A stretch of 64,000 bases of DNA from Hyphomicrobiaceae bacterium (lineage in GTDB: Bacteria; Pseudomonadota; Alphaproteobacteria; Rhizobiales; Hyphomicrobiaceae), in the NCBI GenBank assembly GCA_022844225.1, contig JALHMC010000005.1, positions 62,001 through 126,000 of the forward strand, given 5' to 3'. Made by a program: the position numbers and the translations under genes. The number at the start of each line of letters is the position of its first letter. Within the stretch, counting starts at the first letter, position 1. This document shows positions 46,564 to 57,144 of this stretch, piece by piece. The notes below the pieces were generated by a model that had not been told where the DNA came from, ran no database searches, and saw nothing but the letters and a program-made list of their open reading frames with translations.

Positions 46564-47406
46564 ATGTCGACCGCCGATCTGCAAAAGACCATCGAAGCCG
46601 CCTGGGAAGCGCGCGACGGCATCAGTGCCGCCACCAAGGGCGCGGTCCGCGATGCCGTCGACACCGCCATCGATATGCTCGATAAGGGCACCGCCCGCAC
46701 TGCCGAGAAGCGTGGCGAGGAGTGGATCGTCAATCAGTGGCTGAAGAAGGCGGTTCTCCTGTCCTTCCGCTTGAACGACATGGGGCTGATCGCGGGTGCG
46801 CCCGGCGGCGCCTCTTGGTGGGACAAGGTGCCGTCCAAGTTCGCCGGCATGGGCCCGGAGGAATTCAAGAAGGCCGGCTTCCGCGCCGTGCCCGGCGCCG
46901 TCGTCCGCCGCGGTTCCTACATCGCGCCGAACGTCGTCCTCATGCCGTCGTTCGTGAACCTCGGCGCCTACGTCGGCGAGCGCACCATGGTGGACACCTG
47001 GGCCACCGTCGGCTCCTGCGCCCAGATCGGCCGCGACTGCCATCTCTCCGGCGGCGTCGGCATCGGTGGCGTGCTCGAGCCCCTGCAGGCCAATCCGGTG
47101 ATCATCGAGGACAACTGCTTCGTTGGCGCCCGCTCCGAGGTGGTAGAGGGTGTCATCGTCGGCGAAGGCTCGGTGCTTTCGATGGGCGTCTTCATCTCGG
47201 CGACGACCAAGATCGTCGACCGCTCCACCGGCCAGATCCACGTCGGCAAGGTGCCGCCTTACTCCGTCGTCGTACCCGGATCGCTGCCCGGCCTGCCACT
47301 GCCCAACGGCATGACAGGCCCGGGCCTCTACTGCGCCGTCATCGTCAAGACGGTCGATGCGCAAACCCGCGCCAAGACGTCGATCAACGATCTCCTTCGC
47401 GACTGA
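46564..47406 (+). CDS. dapD: 2,3,4,5-tetrahydropyridine-2,6-dicarboxylate N-succinyltransferase
   Basis: A 280-residue left-handed beta-helix enzyme that succinylates tetrahydrodipicolinate in lysine and meso-diaminopimelate synthesis. Hexapeptide repeats run from about residue 118 ([20 protein letters not shown]) through [15 protein letters not shown] to [19 protein letters not shown] precedes the ATG. The next gene begins 31 bases later in the same direction. Confidence 0.97.
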   Translation: MSTADLQKTIEAAWEARDGISAATKGAVRDAVDTAIDMLDKGTARTAEKRGEEWIVNQWLKKAVLLSFRLNDMGLIAGAPGGASWWDKVPSKFAGMGPEEFKKAGFRAVPGAVVRRGSYIAPNVVLMPSFVNLGAYVGERTMVDTWATVGSCAQIGRDCHLSGGVGIGGVLEPLQANPVIIEDNCFVGARSEVVEGVIVGEGSVLSMGVFISATTKIVDRSTGQIHVGKVPPYSVVVPGSLPGLPLPNGMTGPGLYCAVIVKTVDAQTRAKTSINDLLRD

Positions 47407-47436
47407 TCACGTGGCCCTTGGCGGGGAATAGCCGGG

Positions 47437-48231
47437 ATGTACCGCACGCTCGATTCCGCCAAGATCATCGACACCATCACGGCCCTGGAACGGCGCATCA
47501 CCGAGCGCTTTCCAGGCGCCGGCCTCGGCAAGGTTTGTGCCGAGCTGGCCGAGATCGCCCGCGAGAACCGGGAGCGGCTCGAGCGCATCTCTCGGCCTCA
47601 CTTCGGGCTTCGCGTTGCCACCGGCACTGTCCTGCTGGGCGGCTTCGGCCTGCTCGCCTATCTCGCCTCGATCATCCAGCTCAAGAGCAACACCGACGAT
47701 CTCTTTGGTGTCATGCAGGGCATCGAGGCCTCGGTGAACCTGCTGATCGTGATGGGCGCCGCCGTCTTCTCGCTGATCACGCTGGAATCTCGCTGGAAGC
47801 GCAGGCAAGCACTCGAAGACCTGCACGAGCTTCGTTCGATCGTGCACGTCATCGACATGCACCAGCTCACGAAGGACCCCGGCGCCAACTCGCCCGCGAC
47901 ACCGCCCACCGCATCATCGCCGGCACGCTTACTCAATCCGGCCGAGTTGGTCCGCTATCTCGACTACTGCTCGGAGATGCTGTCGCTGACGGCCAAGGTC
48001 GCCGCGCTCTACGCCCAGCATATTGCCGACGCCGTGGTGATCGAGGCCGTCAATGACCTCGAGCGCCTGACAACCAATCTGTCGGCCAAGATCTGGCAGA
48101 AAATCACCATCGTGCAGGCGACGGTCCCTGCGATACCGACTACGCCCGCCGCCGCGATCAGGCCTGTCGCGGCCGTGACTGACGTCGGCCCGCTGCCGCA
48201 TTCAGATCCGATCGGTAACCCGCAGTCCTGA
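47437..48231 (+). CDS. Membrane protein of unknown function with two helices
   Basis: A 264-residue protein: a soluble N-terminal helical part (1-55), two membrane segments (about 58-80 and 97-115), then a long cytoplasmic-type helical region and a Pro/Ala-rich tail. No family recognised. It follows dapD closely and may be on its transcript. The CSEMLSLTAKVAALYAQH region could form a coiled coil. Confidence 0.8.
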   Translation: MYRTLDSAKIIDTITALERRITERFPGAGLGKVCAELAEIARENRERLERISRPHFGLRVATGTVLLGGFGLLAYLASIIQLKSNTDDLFGVMQGIEASVNLLIVMGAAVFSLITLESRWKRRQALEDLHELRSIVHVIDMHQLTKDPGANSPATPPTASSPARLLNPAELVRYLDYCSEMLSLTAKVAALYAQHIADAVVIEAVNDLERLTTNLSAKIWQKITIVQATVPAIPTTPAAAIRPVAAVTDVGPLPHSDPIGNPQS

Positions 48232-48268
48232 ACCTCGACAGCACCCGCATCGAGAGCCGCGAACTCGC

Positions 48269-48919
48269 TTACCGCTGCCCCGCCTTCTGCTGTGTCGTCA
48301 GGAACGCATACCCTTCGGCGATCGCCTTGCGGAACCCGGCCATGTTCTGTGCGCCGGTTGCAAAGTCCGAGAGATCCTTGGTGTTGCGCGCGAACACGCG
48401 ATCAGGCCGCTTCGGATCGATCATGAAGATGAACGGGATCGCCTCGAGTTCCACCCCGCCCGAACTTGCCAACAGCCCTTTCACCGCGGTGTCGCCGCTG
48501 TAGATCAGCGCATTTCGCCCCTGATACGTCGTCGAGAGCCCGATTTCGATGTGCTTGAAGGTCTTGGCATAGTCGATCGCGTCGCCCTTCCGCTCGAAGA
48601 ATTCCGGACCGGGCATCGCCCGCTGCAGCGCCGCGCACCACGGGCACCACGTCGCGCCGACCGTGACGATCAGCAGCTTGCCCTCGCGCTCGGCCTCTTC
48701 GATCGACTGCTTGAGATAGGCCACCTGATCCTCGCAAACGCGATAGACCGCGCCACCCGGCCGGATCGGCTTGACAGCCCGTACGGGGTCCTCGAGGCAG
48801 GGTGTTGCGGGCTTGTAGGCGTAACCCTCGGGGGCAATGTTCCAGCCTTGCGCCGAAGCCCCCGTCGAAACCAGGCAGGTCAGCCCGAATGCGGCCATCG
48901 CCGCGCGCCAATTGATCAT
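48269..48919 (-). CDS. Periplasmic thioredoxin-like protein
   Basis: A 216-residue exported protein with a signal peptide (residues 1-24, ending SAQ) and a redox motif WCPWC (Cys92, Cys95) in a thioredoxin fold (LLIVTVGATWCPWC ... IPFIFMID). Two further Cys at 41 and 62 could form a structural disulfide. Probably reduces or isomerises disulfides in the periplasm. GGAG lies eight bases before the ATG at 48919. Confidence 0.88.
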   Translation of the reverse strand: MINWRAAMAAFGLTCLVSTGASAQGWNIAPEGYAYKPATPCLEDPVRAVKPIRPGGAVYRVCEDQVAYLKQSIEEAEREGKLLIVTVGATWCPWCAALQRAMPGPEFFERKGDAIDYAKTFKHIEIGLSTTYQGRNALIYSGDTAVKGLLASSGGVELEAIPFIFMIDPKRPDRVFARNTKDLSDFATGAQNMAGFRKAIAEGYAFLTTQQKAGQR

Positions 48920-49030
48920 CCGAAATGCTCCGTGGAAGTGACCATCGCTCAATAAACCAAGGCATCACTTTGGAGCATCGCCCCCTTCTCGCAAGGGCCA
49001 TCGCCGTCGCCGCCAGTCACGATTTCGCGC

Positions 49031-49546
49031 TCACGAGCAATCCGCCGCGATGGCCTGCACGGCAGCCGTCACTCCCGACAGGGAGTAGACATCCCGCGTC
49101 GGTTTGCCCGCCTCCGACATCGCGCTGACCGTCATCGACTTGCCGCGTCGCATCGCTTCGAGCAGCCTGAGCTCCTCGTTGCTGTCCCCGACATAGGCCC
49201 GATCGCCATCCGAGAAGAGCTCGAATCGGGTCCCGTCCACCTCGACCTTGATTTCCGTGCCCGCCTTCAGCGCCAAGCCGACGAGAACGCTGATTTCGGC
49301 CCTGATACCGGCCTTCGGCCACGCCGTGATATAGATGTGCGGCGTCTGCCGCTCGCCGCCCGCTGGATTTTTCTCACTGGCCTCCGTCACGGCAAAGCAC
49401 ATGCTCTCGCCGCCTGTGCCGTGGCGATAGATCTTCCAATCGGCGTGCGTGCCAAGCAGCTCTGCTGCGCTCGCTCCCACCCCGATCGCGCCGGCCAGGA
49501 ACAGCCCGCCGAAGGTGACGATCATGGCACTGCGGTGTCTCGTCAT
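49031..49546 (-). CDS. Invasion-associated locus B (IalB) family periplasmic protein
   Basis: A 171-residue exported protein with a signal peptide (about 1-28, ASAAE) and the IalB pattern: W-x-I-Y near the start of the mature chain, then MCFAVTEASEKNP, a Phe/Leu-rich beta core and a final Cys (ADCS) that probably pairs with the first. The family is widespread in Hyphomicrobiales; despite the name, most members have no role in invasion. Confidence 0.8.
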   Translation of the reverse strand: MTRHRSAMIVTFGGLFLAGAIGVGASAAELLGTHADWKIYRHGTGGESMCFAVTEASEKNPAGGERQTPHIYITAWPKAGIRAEISVLVGLALKAGTEIKVEVDGTRFELFSDGDRAYVGDSNEELRLLEAMRRGKSMTVSAMSEAGKPTRDVYSLSGVTAAVQAIAADCS

Positions 49547-49705
49547 GGATTGAAACTCTTTGCGGCGAGCAGCAGATGCACCTGCTGCTCCCGATATGCG
49601 AGGTCGCAGACGCTATGTCCAGACGCAACGCCGTGCTCGGCGGGCCACGCAAAACAATGAGGCGGGCGTTGTAGCTGGGTGGCGCGTTGGCTTTTAACCG
49701 TCTGG

Positions 49706-50188
49706 CTATCGAGGCAGGCGTGTCATCGGACGCCGCGAGATGTGGCGGTCGTACATCACGATCGCACCCGCCATCGCGACATTCACGCAAAAGCGCGTTG
49801 GAATTTTCACCGTGACGTCGCAACGCGCCAGCAATTCCGGAGACAACGACCCCTTCTCCGGCCCGAGCACATAGGCCGCACGCGCCGGATGCAGAAAGCG
49901 CGGCAGATCGATGGCCTCGTCCAGCAACTCGATCCCGACCAGCTTGCAGCCACGCGGTAGCACGATGTCGTCCATCTGGCGCCAGTCGTAATGGGGCAGG
50001 TGCTGGTGACCGCGCGACGTATCCGCGATCGCCTCCAACGCGCTGTACGCCGCACCGATCGTGAACGTGAAGGAGGCCCCGAAGGCATGTGCCGACCGCA
50101 TGAGGTTGCCGAGGTTCAAACTCTTCGACATGCGCTCGGCGCCGATTGCGAAATAACCACGGGAGGTCTCGTAGCCGGTATCGGACAT
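49706..50188 (-). CDS. SpoU/TrmH-family RNA 2'-O-methyltransferase
   Basis: A 160-residue SPOUT enzyme with motif 1 LGNLMRSAHAFGA, motif 2 YVLGPEKGSLS and motif 3 VNVAMAGAIVMYD, all in order. It methylates a ribose in tRNA or rRNA; which one is not clear. The ATG at 50188 (MSDTGYE) has AGAGGA next to it; the frame continues upstream but without support. Confidence 0.92.
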   Translation of the reverse strand: MSDTGYETSRGYFAIGAERMSKSLNLGNLMRSAHAFGASFTFTIGAAYSALEAIADTSRGHQHLPHYDWRQMDDIVLPRGCKLVGIELLDEAIDLPRFLHPARAAYVLGPEKGSLSPELLARCDVTVKIPTRFCVNVAMAGAIVMYDRHISRRPMTRLPR

Positions 50189-50340
50189 GGTCCTCTCGAG
50201 GATCGCGCTGGCGCTGACATGGGCCGAGTGCCGCTGGGGCACCCACGGGGCGGTCTTCTAGGCCGCTTCTGCGTCCCCTGCAAATCGCAGCCTACTGCCG
50301 CGCGAGCCGGCGCGGCGACCGTCCCCGGATGAAGCGCGAC

Positions 50341-50355
50341 TTAAGCGCTTCTTAA
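50341..50355. promoter_or_regulatory. Candidate CtrA binding site
   Basis: TTAA (50341-50344), seven bases, TTAA (50352-50355), with G in place of the final C. It is 190 bases upstream of the outer-membrane barrel gene and 150 upstream of the SpoU gene. The two TTAAGCG units also form a direct repeat with an 11-base period. Apart from this I see nothing in 50189-50547. Confidence 0.4.
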
Positions 50356-50547
50356 GCGTTCTCCCGCATTCTTGCCCTCGATAAGGCACGAGGAAGGAAG
50401 TCGTCGATCGTCCGCGTAGTTGCGTCGGCGTTGGCGGGATCGAAAGGTCCCGCGATGACGGGTGGCGCGAACGCTTGCTCCTCGGGCTCAGCCTGGCCGC
50501 GAAAGGCCGCCAGGTCCGATGCCGGTGCATTCGAAGGATCGACGCCA

Positions 50548-51468
50548 ATGCGATTGACGAGAATTTGCTTGATCACGGGTCTGGCGCTTGCCGCTTCCGT
50601 TCCCGGCGCCCAGGCTGCCGACTGGAACCGCGGCGGTAGCGTCAAGGATCGAGGCGGCGTGCCGGTCCCGGCTCCCGTCCCTGTCGTCGAGACCTTCAAG
50701 TGGTATTTGCGCGCCGACGTCGGCGGCGGCCTCGTCGATGGCGCCGAGCCCACCCATTCCCAAAACCTCTACGGTCTTGATCGCGATCCGCTCGAGGGCG
50801 GCACCTTCGGCGCCCTGTCCAATTGGTTCAGGGGCGACTTCGACACCTTCGCCACGATCGGGGTCGGCGTCGGCGCCTACTTCACCCCGCAGCTCCGCGG
50901 CGACCTCACCGTCGATGTCCGCAGCAAGGGCGACGCCCACGTCGCGAGCGACTACACCTACACGAGGTCGCCCGCCCTCAACGGTGGCGCCACCGAGCTC
51001 GTCGAAGGCGATACCCGCGAGCAGACAGAGGTGCGCAGCACGGTCGCTCTCGCCAACCTCTATTGGGACCTGGCCGAGCGCGGAACGCGTCTCGTCCCCT
51101 ACGTAGGCGTCGGCGTCGGTTTTGCCATGCGCAACATCGACCGCACCCACGAGACGGTCGAGAACATCGTCAACGTGGCCGACCCGGCGAACCCCCTCGT
51201 CGTCGGCAACCGCACGTTCTGGGGCCAGGGTACCGGCCGCCAGCTCGCACCGGCCGCCTCCGCAACCGCCGGCCTCGCCTACACGCTCGATCATGGCATG
51301 GTCATCGATCTGAGCTATCGCTACACTTACATCGGCGCAGTCGACTTCGACACGCGGATCAACTTCTCCCAGGCCGTCAACGGGGTGACCTCCGTTGATT
51401 CGAAAATGACCATCGGCGACACCCACGAACACGCACTGCGCGCCGGTGTCCGCTGGAACGTCTGGTAA
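50548..51468 (+). CDS. Outer-membrane beta-barrel protein (Omp25-like)
   Basis: A 306-residue exported barrel: signal peptide about 1-23 (AQAADW), a Pro/Val-rich spacer, then eight or so amphipathic strands (WYLRADVGGGLVDG, IGVGVGAYFTPQLRGDLTVD, YVGVGVGFAMRNID, SATAGLAYTLDHGMVIDLSYRY). It ends ALRAGVRWNVW, with an aromatic last residue. Similar to the small outer-membrane barrels of Rhizobiales such as Omp25. AAGGA lies nine bases before the ATG. A strong terminator follows. Confidence 0.88.
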   Translation: MRLTRICLITGLALAASVPGAQAADWNRGGSVKDRGGVPVPAPVPVVETFKWYLRADVGGGLVDGAEPTHSQNLYGLDRDPLEGGTFGALSNWFRGDFDTFATIGVGVGAYFTPQLRGDLTVDVRSKGDAHVASDYTYTRSPALNGGATELVEGDTREQTEVRSTVALANLYWDLAERGTRLVPYVGVGVGFAMRNIDRTHETVENIVNVADPANPLVVGNRTFWGQGTGRQLAPAASATAGLAYTLDHGMVIDLSYRYTYIGAVDFDTRINFSQAVNGVTSVDSKMTIGDTHEHALRAGVRWNVW

Positions 51469-51508
51469 AAATCTTCCGCGACCCTCCAAGACCCAGCGCT
51501 CACATGCG

Positions 51509-51542
51509 AAAGGGGCGGATCCGATACCGGATCCGCCCCTTT
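51509..51542. terminator. Strong bidirectional hairpin terminator
   Basis: AAAGGGGCGGATCC (51509-51522), a six-base loop and GGATCCGCCCCTTT (51529-51542) form a perfect 14-pair stem with A and T runs on both ends, between the convergent barrel and hppA genes. Confidence 0.85.
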
Positions 51543-51573
51543 GCTTTTAGACGACCGTGTTCGCGTCGCTCGC

Positions 51574-53718
51574 TCAGTGTGCGAGCACCGCGAGCAGCAG
51601 CAGCGCCACGATGTTGGTGATCTTGATCATCGGATTGACCGCAGGGCCGGCCGTATCCTTGTAGGGGTCGCCGACCGTATCACCGGTCACCGACGCCTTG
51701 TGGGCCTCGGAACCCTTCAGGTGCTTGACGCCGTCCTTGTCGACGAAGCCGTCCTCGAACGACTTCTTCGCGTTGTCCCACGCGCCGCCGCCCGACGTCA
51801 TCGAGATGGCGACGAACAGGCCGTTGACGATCACGCCGAGCAGCATGGCGCCGAGCGCTGCGAACGCCTGACCCGGACCGGCGATCCACTTCACGACGTA
51901 GAAGCACACGATCGGCGACAGCACCGGCAGCAGCGACGGCACGATCATCTCGCGAATGGCCGCCTTGGTGAGCAGGTCGACGGCACGGGCATAGTCGGGC
52001 TTCTCAGTGCCCTTCATGATGCCCGGCTTCTCCTTGAACTGGCGCCGGACCTCCTCGACGATGGCGCCGGCAGCGCGTCCAACGGCCGTCATCGCGATTC
52101 CGCCGAACAGGTAGGGCAACAGGCCACCGAACAGCAGGCCGACCACGACGTAGGGGTTCGACAGCGAGAAGTCGATCACCAGGTTGTGGAACAGAGAACC
52201 CGGTTTCGCATTCGCGATGAAGAACTTGAGGTCCTCGCTGTAGGCCGCGAACAGAACCAGCGCGCCGAGACCGGCCGAGCCAATGGCATAGCCCTTGGTC
52301 ACGGCCTTGGTCGTATTGCCGACGGCGTCCAGGGCATCCGTCGTCTTGCGGATCTCCTTAGGCAGTCCCGCCATCTCGGCGATGCCACCGGCGTTGTCAG
52401 TGACCGGGCCGAACGCATCGAGGGCCACCACCATGCCGGCGAGCGCCAGCATCGTCGTCACCGCAATGGCGATGCCGAACAGCCCAGCAAGAGAGTAGGT
52501 GACGATAATGCCGAAGATGATGATCAGCGCCGGCAATGCCGTTGCCTCGAGAGAGACGGCGAGACCTTGGATGACGTTGGTGCCGTGCCCCGTCACCGAC
52601 GCCTGGCTGATCGAGCGGACTGGCCGATAGCCGATGCCGGTGTAGTACTCGGTCACGACGATGATGGCTGCCGTGATCAACAGACCGACCACGCCGCACC
52701 AGAACAGGTTCATGCCGGTGAACGTGACCGCACCATCGCGAGCTGTGAACGTCGTCCCCATCCCGAGCAGAGACTCGGTCAGCGGATAGAGCGCGATCAG
52801 CGACAGCACGCCGGTTGCGATGATGCCCTTGTAGAGGGCGCCCATGATCGAGTTGTTGGCCCCGAGACGGACGAAGTAGGTGCCGATGATGGACGTCACC
52901 ACGCAGACCGCGCAGATCGCCAGTGGATAGATCATCAGGGTCGTCGCAACCGCGGGCTGCGCCGAAAAATAGATCGCAGCCAGCACCATGGTCGCGACGA
53001 CAGTGACCGCGTAGGTCTCGAAGAGGTCGGCGGCCATGCCGGCGCAGTCGCCGACGTTGTCACCGACGTTGTCGGCGATTGTTGCCGGGTTCCGGGGATC
53101 GTCTTCCGGAATTCCCGCCTCGACCTTGCCGACGAGATCGCCGCCGACGTCCGCACCTTTAGTGAAGATGCCGCCGCCGAGACGAGCGAAGATCGAGATC
53201 AGCGAGGCGCCGAAGCCGAGCGCGACGAGCGAGTCGATCACCGTCCGGCTCGTGTTCGCATAGCCCATGCCGGCCGTCAGGATCGCGAAGTAGACCGCAA
53301 CGCCCAGCAGGGCCAGGCCGGCGACCAGCATTCCCGTCACGGCACCCGACCGGAACGCCATCGACAGGCCTTCGCCGAGCGACTGCGTCGAGGCCTGCGC
53401 AGTGCGCACGTTGGCCCGCACGGAAACATGCATACCGATGAAGCCGGCAATGCCCGAAAGAACGGCACCGACGAGGAACCCGATCGCGACAAGCCATCCG
53501 AGAAGAAACCCGACCAGGAAGAAGATCGGCACGCCGGCGATGGCGATCGTCGTGTACTGGCGCGCCAGATAGGCCTGCGCGCCCTCTTGAATGGCGCTCG
53601 CGATCTCCTGCATGCGCGCGTTGCCCGCATCGGCCGACAAGACCGATTTGATGGTAACGGCGCCGTAGACGATCGAGAGCAGGCCGCCAAGAATGATGGC
53701 CCACATCACGGTGCTCAT
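51574..53718 (-). CDS. hppA: Proton-translocating pyrophosphatase, K+-independent type
   Basis: A 714-residue membrane enzyme that couples pyrophosphate hydrolysis to proton export. About 16 membrane segments; pyrophosphate-binding signatures include [39 protein letters not shown] and GGAWDNAKK. The residue after GNTT is Lys ([10 protein letters not shown]), which marks the K+-independent class. The ATG at 53718 has GGGGGAG upstream; a longer frame is not supported. thiL lies 250 bases upstream. Confidence 0.97.
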   Translation of the reverse strand: MSTVMWAIILGGLLSIVYGAVTIKSVLSADAGNARMQEIASAIQEGAQAYLARQYTTIAIAGVPIFFLVGFLLGWLVAIGFLVGAVLSGIAGFIGMHVSVRANVRTAQASTQSLGEGLSMAFRSGAVTGMLVAGLALLGVAVYFAILTAGMGYANTSRTVIDSLVALGFGASLISIFARLGGGIFTKGADVGGDLVGKVEAGIPEDDPRNPATIADNVGDNVGDCAGMAADLFETYAVTVVATMVLAAIYFSAQPAVATTLMIYPLAICAVCVVTSIIGTYFVRLGANNSIMGALYKGIIATGVLSLIALYPLTESLLGMGTTFTARDGAVTFTGMNLFWCGVVGLLITAAIIVVTEYYTGIGYRPVRSISQASVTGHGTNVIQGLAVSLEATALPALIIIFGIIVTYSLAGLFGIAIAVTTMLALAGMVVALDAFGPVTDNAGGIAEMAGLPKEIRKTTDALDAVGNTTKAVTKGYAIGSAGLGALVLFAAYSEDLKFFIANAKPGSLFHNLVIDFSLSNPYVVVGLLFGGLLPYLFGGIAMTAVGRAAGAIVEEVRRQFKEKPGIMKGTEKPDYARAVDLLTKAAIREMIVPSLLPVLSPIVCFYVVKWIAGPGQAFAALGAMLLGVIVNGLFVAISMTSGGGAWDNAKKSFEDGFVDKDGVKHLKGSEAHKASVTGDTVGDPYKDTAGPAVNPMIKITNIVALLLLAVLAH

Positions 53719-53965
53719 GAGAAAGCTCCCCCAGTTCGAGCGTTGGAGTCGGGTCGACGGTGGGTCCACGGCAACGATGGCTGGAACAGCCGTCACAAAG
53801 GTTCGCCACCGCGGAAATCCCGGGATTCGCGGGCGGACCATGCCCCAACAGATGCGCTGTTGCAACACGGCTCGAGGGATCAAGGATGGGTCAATCGTCG
53901 CCAGCGGTTAATTCATGGGGGCTCACCTGTAGAGTTGCAGTTTAGCAACATTTCCGCGTGCCCAC

Positions 53966-54994
53966 CTAGAAATGGTCCCAGCCGGACTTCGCCAGAGAGA
54001 TCGGGCTGCCGCTTCCATCGACGAACCGGATCTCGGCGGAGCCGGTCATCTCCCCGATGCGCGTCGTCGGGAACGGCTCGGAAGCCGACCCTCCCGCCGC
54101 ATTCGCCGCTGCCTCGAAGGCATCTGCCTGATCAGGCGCCACCGACACCAGAACCTCGTAATCGTCGCCGGCAGCCAGTACGTCGTTCCAGTACCTCGGA
54201 GAGAAGGCTATGGCGGCCTTGGCCGCCGCCCCCCGCGGCACCCGATCGATCTGAATGCGCGCGCCGCAACCGCTCGCACGGCACATCCGACCGAGGTCCT
54301 TCGCCAGCCCGTCGGAAAGATCCATCGCCGCCCGCGCATGAGCGAGCAGCGCGGCACGCACGGCTAGCCTCGGTTGTGGCCGTCGATAGCGTCGGACCGC
54401 GGCCTGCACGTCGGCCTCGCTGAGCCCCAAGGTCCGTCCGAGCCCTCCGTCCCGTACAAGGCCAAGACCGAGTGCCGCCTCACCGAGCGAGCCCGAGACG
54501 AACAGGATATCCCCCGCCCGCGCCGCTGCGCGCCGCACCATCCGCCCCGTCGGCACCTCCCCGAACACTGTGATCGAGACCGTGATCGGTCCTGGACGAC
54601 GATCCGTATCTCCGCCGATCAGGTGCATGCCGAAAGCCGCCTGAGCTTCGCCCAGCCCTGCGCCGAAGGCCGCCATCCAGGAGCGAGTCGGCGGCTCGGG
54701 AAAGCTGAGCGCCATCAGATAGGCCCGAGGTACGGCACCCTTCGCAGCCAGATCCGAGACGTTCACCGCCAGCGCCTTCCAGCCGATGTCAGCGGGTGGA
54801 TCATCGGCGAAGAAGTGGATACCGGAGGCGACCGGGTCGGTTTTCACCACCAGATCGCACCCCGGCGTCGGCGTCATCGTCGCGCAGTCGTCCTTGAGCC
54901 CGAGCGCACCCGGGTACCCTGCCGCCAACGGCGCCAGGTACTCCTGAATGATCGCTTCCTCGCCGTGCAGCGGCTCGTCGGACATGTTGCTCAT
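53966..54994 (-). CDS. thiL: Thiamine-monophosphate kinase
   Basis: A 342-residue enzyme that phosphorylates thiamine monophosphate to the diphosphate. Typical PurM-like fold motifs: LGLKDDCATM at the start, ALAVNVSDLAAKGAVPRAYL, HLIGGDTDRRPG and the C-terminal AMDLSDGLAKDLGRM. A start three codons inward (54985) is possible. It precedes hppA on the minus strand. Confidence 0.95.
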   Translation of the reverse strand: MSNMSDEPLHGEEAIIQEYLAPLAAGYPGALGLKDDCATMTPTPGCDLVVKTDPVASGIHFFADDPPADIGWKALAVNVSDLAAKGAVPRAYLMALSFPEPPTRSWMAAFGAGLGEAQAAFGMHLIGGDTDRRPGPITVSITVFGEVPTGRMVRRAAARAGDILFVSGSLGEAALGLGLVRDGGLGRTLGLSEADVQAAVRRYRRPQPRLAVRAALLAHARAAMDLSDGLAKDLGRMCRASGCGARIQIDRVPRGAAAKAAIAFSPRYWNDVLAAGDDYEVLVSVAPDQADAFEAAANAAGGSASEPFPTTRIGEMTGSAEIRFVDGSGSPISLAKSGWDHF

Positions 54995-55147
54995 CGGGGC
55001 ACTTAATCACCAGGTCGAGGGCATTGCCAGCGGACCGGGTGCATTCGAATCACGAAGCTGATCAGCACAGACTGATCAGACCGGTGAAATCGATCGTCAT
55101 GGCCATTGAGGCCCGCCCCGTACGCGCATCGACGTGCAGCGACCGCC

Positions 55148-57019
55148 TCACGCCACCCGGTCCATCGCCTCCAGTTCGTCGATGAAGCCTTCGAGCACTC
55201 GCAGTCCCTTCGCCCAGAACGCCGGATCGCGCGCATCGAGCCCGAACGGCGCCAGCAGCTCCGAATGGTGCTTCGAGCCGCCTGCCTTCAGCATTTCGAA
55301 GTACTTCCCGACGAACTCCGGATGCGCCTCCTGATAGAGCCCGTAGAGCGAGTTCACGAGACAATCGCCGAAGGCATAGGCGTAGACGTAGAACGGCGAA
55401 TGGATGAAGTGCGGGATGTAGGTCCAGAACGTCTCGTAGCCCGGCTTGCACTCGACGGCCGGACCGAGGCTCTCACCCTGGATCTCCATCCAGAACCGGT
55501 TGAGATCGTCGCTGGTCAATTCGCCCTGCCGGCGCCCCTCGTGCACCTTGCGCTCGAAGGTGTAGAACGCGATCTGGCGCACGACCGTGTTGATCATGTC
55601 CTCCACCTTCTGCGCCAGCATCGCCTTGCGCTCGCGCGGATCGGTGGTCGCCGCCAGCATGGCGCGGAACGTCAGCATCTCGCCGAACACAGACGCCGTC
55701 TCGGCGAGCGTCAGCGGCGTCGAGGCAAGCAGTGGACCTTGCGGCGCCGCCAGCACCTGATGCACGCCATGCCCCAGCTCATGCGCGAGCGTCATCACGT
55801 CCCGGGCCTTGCCCTGATAGTTCATCAGCACGTAGGGGTGCGCCGACGGCACCGTCGGATGTGAGAACGCACCCGGCGCCTTCCCGGGCCGAACCGGCGC
55901 ATCGATCCACCCGCTCTTGAAGAACTTGCCCGCGATCTCCGCCATCTCCGGCGCGAATCCGCCGTAAGCGTCCAGCACGAGCTTTTCAGCCTCAGGCCAC
56001 GTGACGACCCGCTCAGGCTTCTCCGGCAGCGGCGCATTGCGATCCCAGTGCGCCAGCTTCTCGAGGCCAAGCCACTTCGCCTTCATCGCATAGTAGCGGT
56101 GCGCCGTTCGCGGATAGGCTTCACGTACGGTCGAGACCAGCGCCTCCACCACCTCGCGTTCAACCCGGTTCGACAGGTGCCGCGCATCCGAGACGTCCTT
56201 GAACCCGCGCCACCGGTCCGAGATCTCCTTGTCCTTCGCCAGCGTGTTCGTGATCAGCGTGAAGAGCCGGATATTCTTGGCGAACACCTTGGCCAGCGCT
56301 TCCGCCGCGGCCTGCCGGCGACCGCGATCGGGATGCATCATGAAATTGAGCGTGGGCTCCAAGCCCAAAGGCTCCGGCTCACCCTCCACCTCGAATTTCA
56401 ACTCCGACATCGTCTCGTTGAACAGCCGGTCGAACGCTCCGCCGGCCGTCATGCCCTTCTCGAGGAACAGCTTCTCGATCTGCTCGTCGAGCTGGTAGGG
56501 CTTCTCCTTCCTCAAATCGTCGAGCCACGGCTTGAGGCGCGCCAGGGCAGGCACTTTCAGAGCCTCAGCCAGGTCGCCTTCGTCGATCTTGTTCAGCTCG
56601 AGCTCGAAGAACAGGAAATCGCTCGACGCATTCGTCAGCTTCTCCCGCACATCACCGTAGAACTTGGCTCGCGTCGGATCGGCCATGTTGGCGTAGTAGA
56701 GAAGCCCCGAGTACGAGCCGAGCCGCCCCATCACGTCCGCGAGCCTCTCGTAGCTCTCGATCGCCTCGGCAAGGGCCGGTCCGTCTCGCCCCATGGCGGC
56801 GAGTTTGCCCTGATAGCGCGCCTTGAGCGCCTTGGCATCCGCCGCGACTTTCTCGAGGTCCCTCGTCACTTCAGGCGAATCGATGCCCGGATAGAGATCG
56901 GCGAGATTCCACTCGGGCATCGTCCCGAGGTCGGCCTTGACAGCTCCACTGCTAGCCGCCGCCCACGCCTTGCCATCAGTTCCGTAGCTTCCACCGATGG
57001 ACATCACGGCTCGCCTCAT
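55148..57019 (-). CDS. pepF: Oligoendopeptidase F (M3 metallopeptidase)
   Basis: A 623-residue zinc peptidase that cleaves short peptides. The zinc site HELGH lies near residue 413 (TLAHELGHGVHQ), with the downstream Glu in LAETASVFGEML. Size and the C-terminal motif (HFIHSPFYVYAYAFGDCL) match PepF. ATG 57019 has AAGAGGT seven bases upstream; two other Met nearby could serve. Confidence 0.96.
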   Translation of the reverse strand: MRRAVMSIGGSYGTDGKAWAAASSGAVKADLGTMPEWNLADLYPGIDSPEVTRDLEKVAADAKALKARYQGKLAAMGRDGPALAEAIESYERLADVMGRLGSYSGLLYYANMADPTRAKFYGDVREKLTNASSDFLFFELELNKIDEGDLAEALKVPALARLKPWLDDLRKEKPYQLDEQIEKLFLEKGMTAGGAFDRLFNETMSELKFEVEGEPEPLGLEPTLNFMMHPDRGRRQAAAEALAKVFAKNIRLFTLITNTLAKDKEISDRWRGFKDVSDARHLSNRVEREVVEALVSTVREAYPRTAHRYYAMKAKWLGLEKLAHWDRNAPLPEKPERVVTWPEAEKLVLDAYGGFAPEMAEIAGKFFKSGWIDAPVRPGKAPGAFSHPTVPSAHPYVLMNYQGKARDVMTLAHELGHGVHQVLAAPQGPLLASTPLTLAETASVFGEMLTFRAMLAATTDPRERKAMLAQKVEDMINTVVRQIAFYTFERKVHEGRRQGELTSDDLNRFWMEIQGESLGPAVECKPGYETFWTYIPHFIHSPFYVYAYAFGDCLVNSLYGLYQEAHPEFVGKYFEMLKAGGSKHHSELLAPFGLDARDPAFWAKGLRVLEGFIDELEAMDRVA

Positions 57020-57144
57020 GTTCGTACCTCTTGGCATCAGATAACGGGTAGGCTTCTATGTGCGCGGGCCGCAAGCAGGGTTCAAGCGCCTTTCCGCGGC
57101 ACTATCCGCGTAGCCCCCGATCGAGGCCGCACCGAGGAACGCCC

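Noticed and set aside
51541..54423. Plus-strand frame of 960 codons across hppA and thiL
   Set aside because: Its translation is Arg/Asp/His-rich nonsense that spans two well-identified genes on the minus strand and the terminator between genes.
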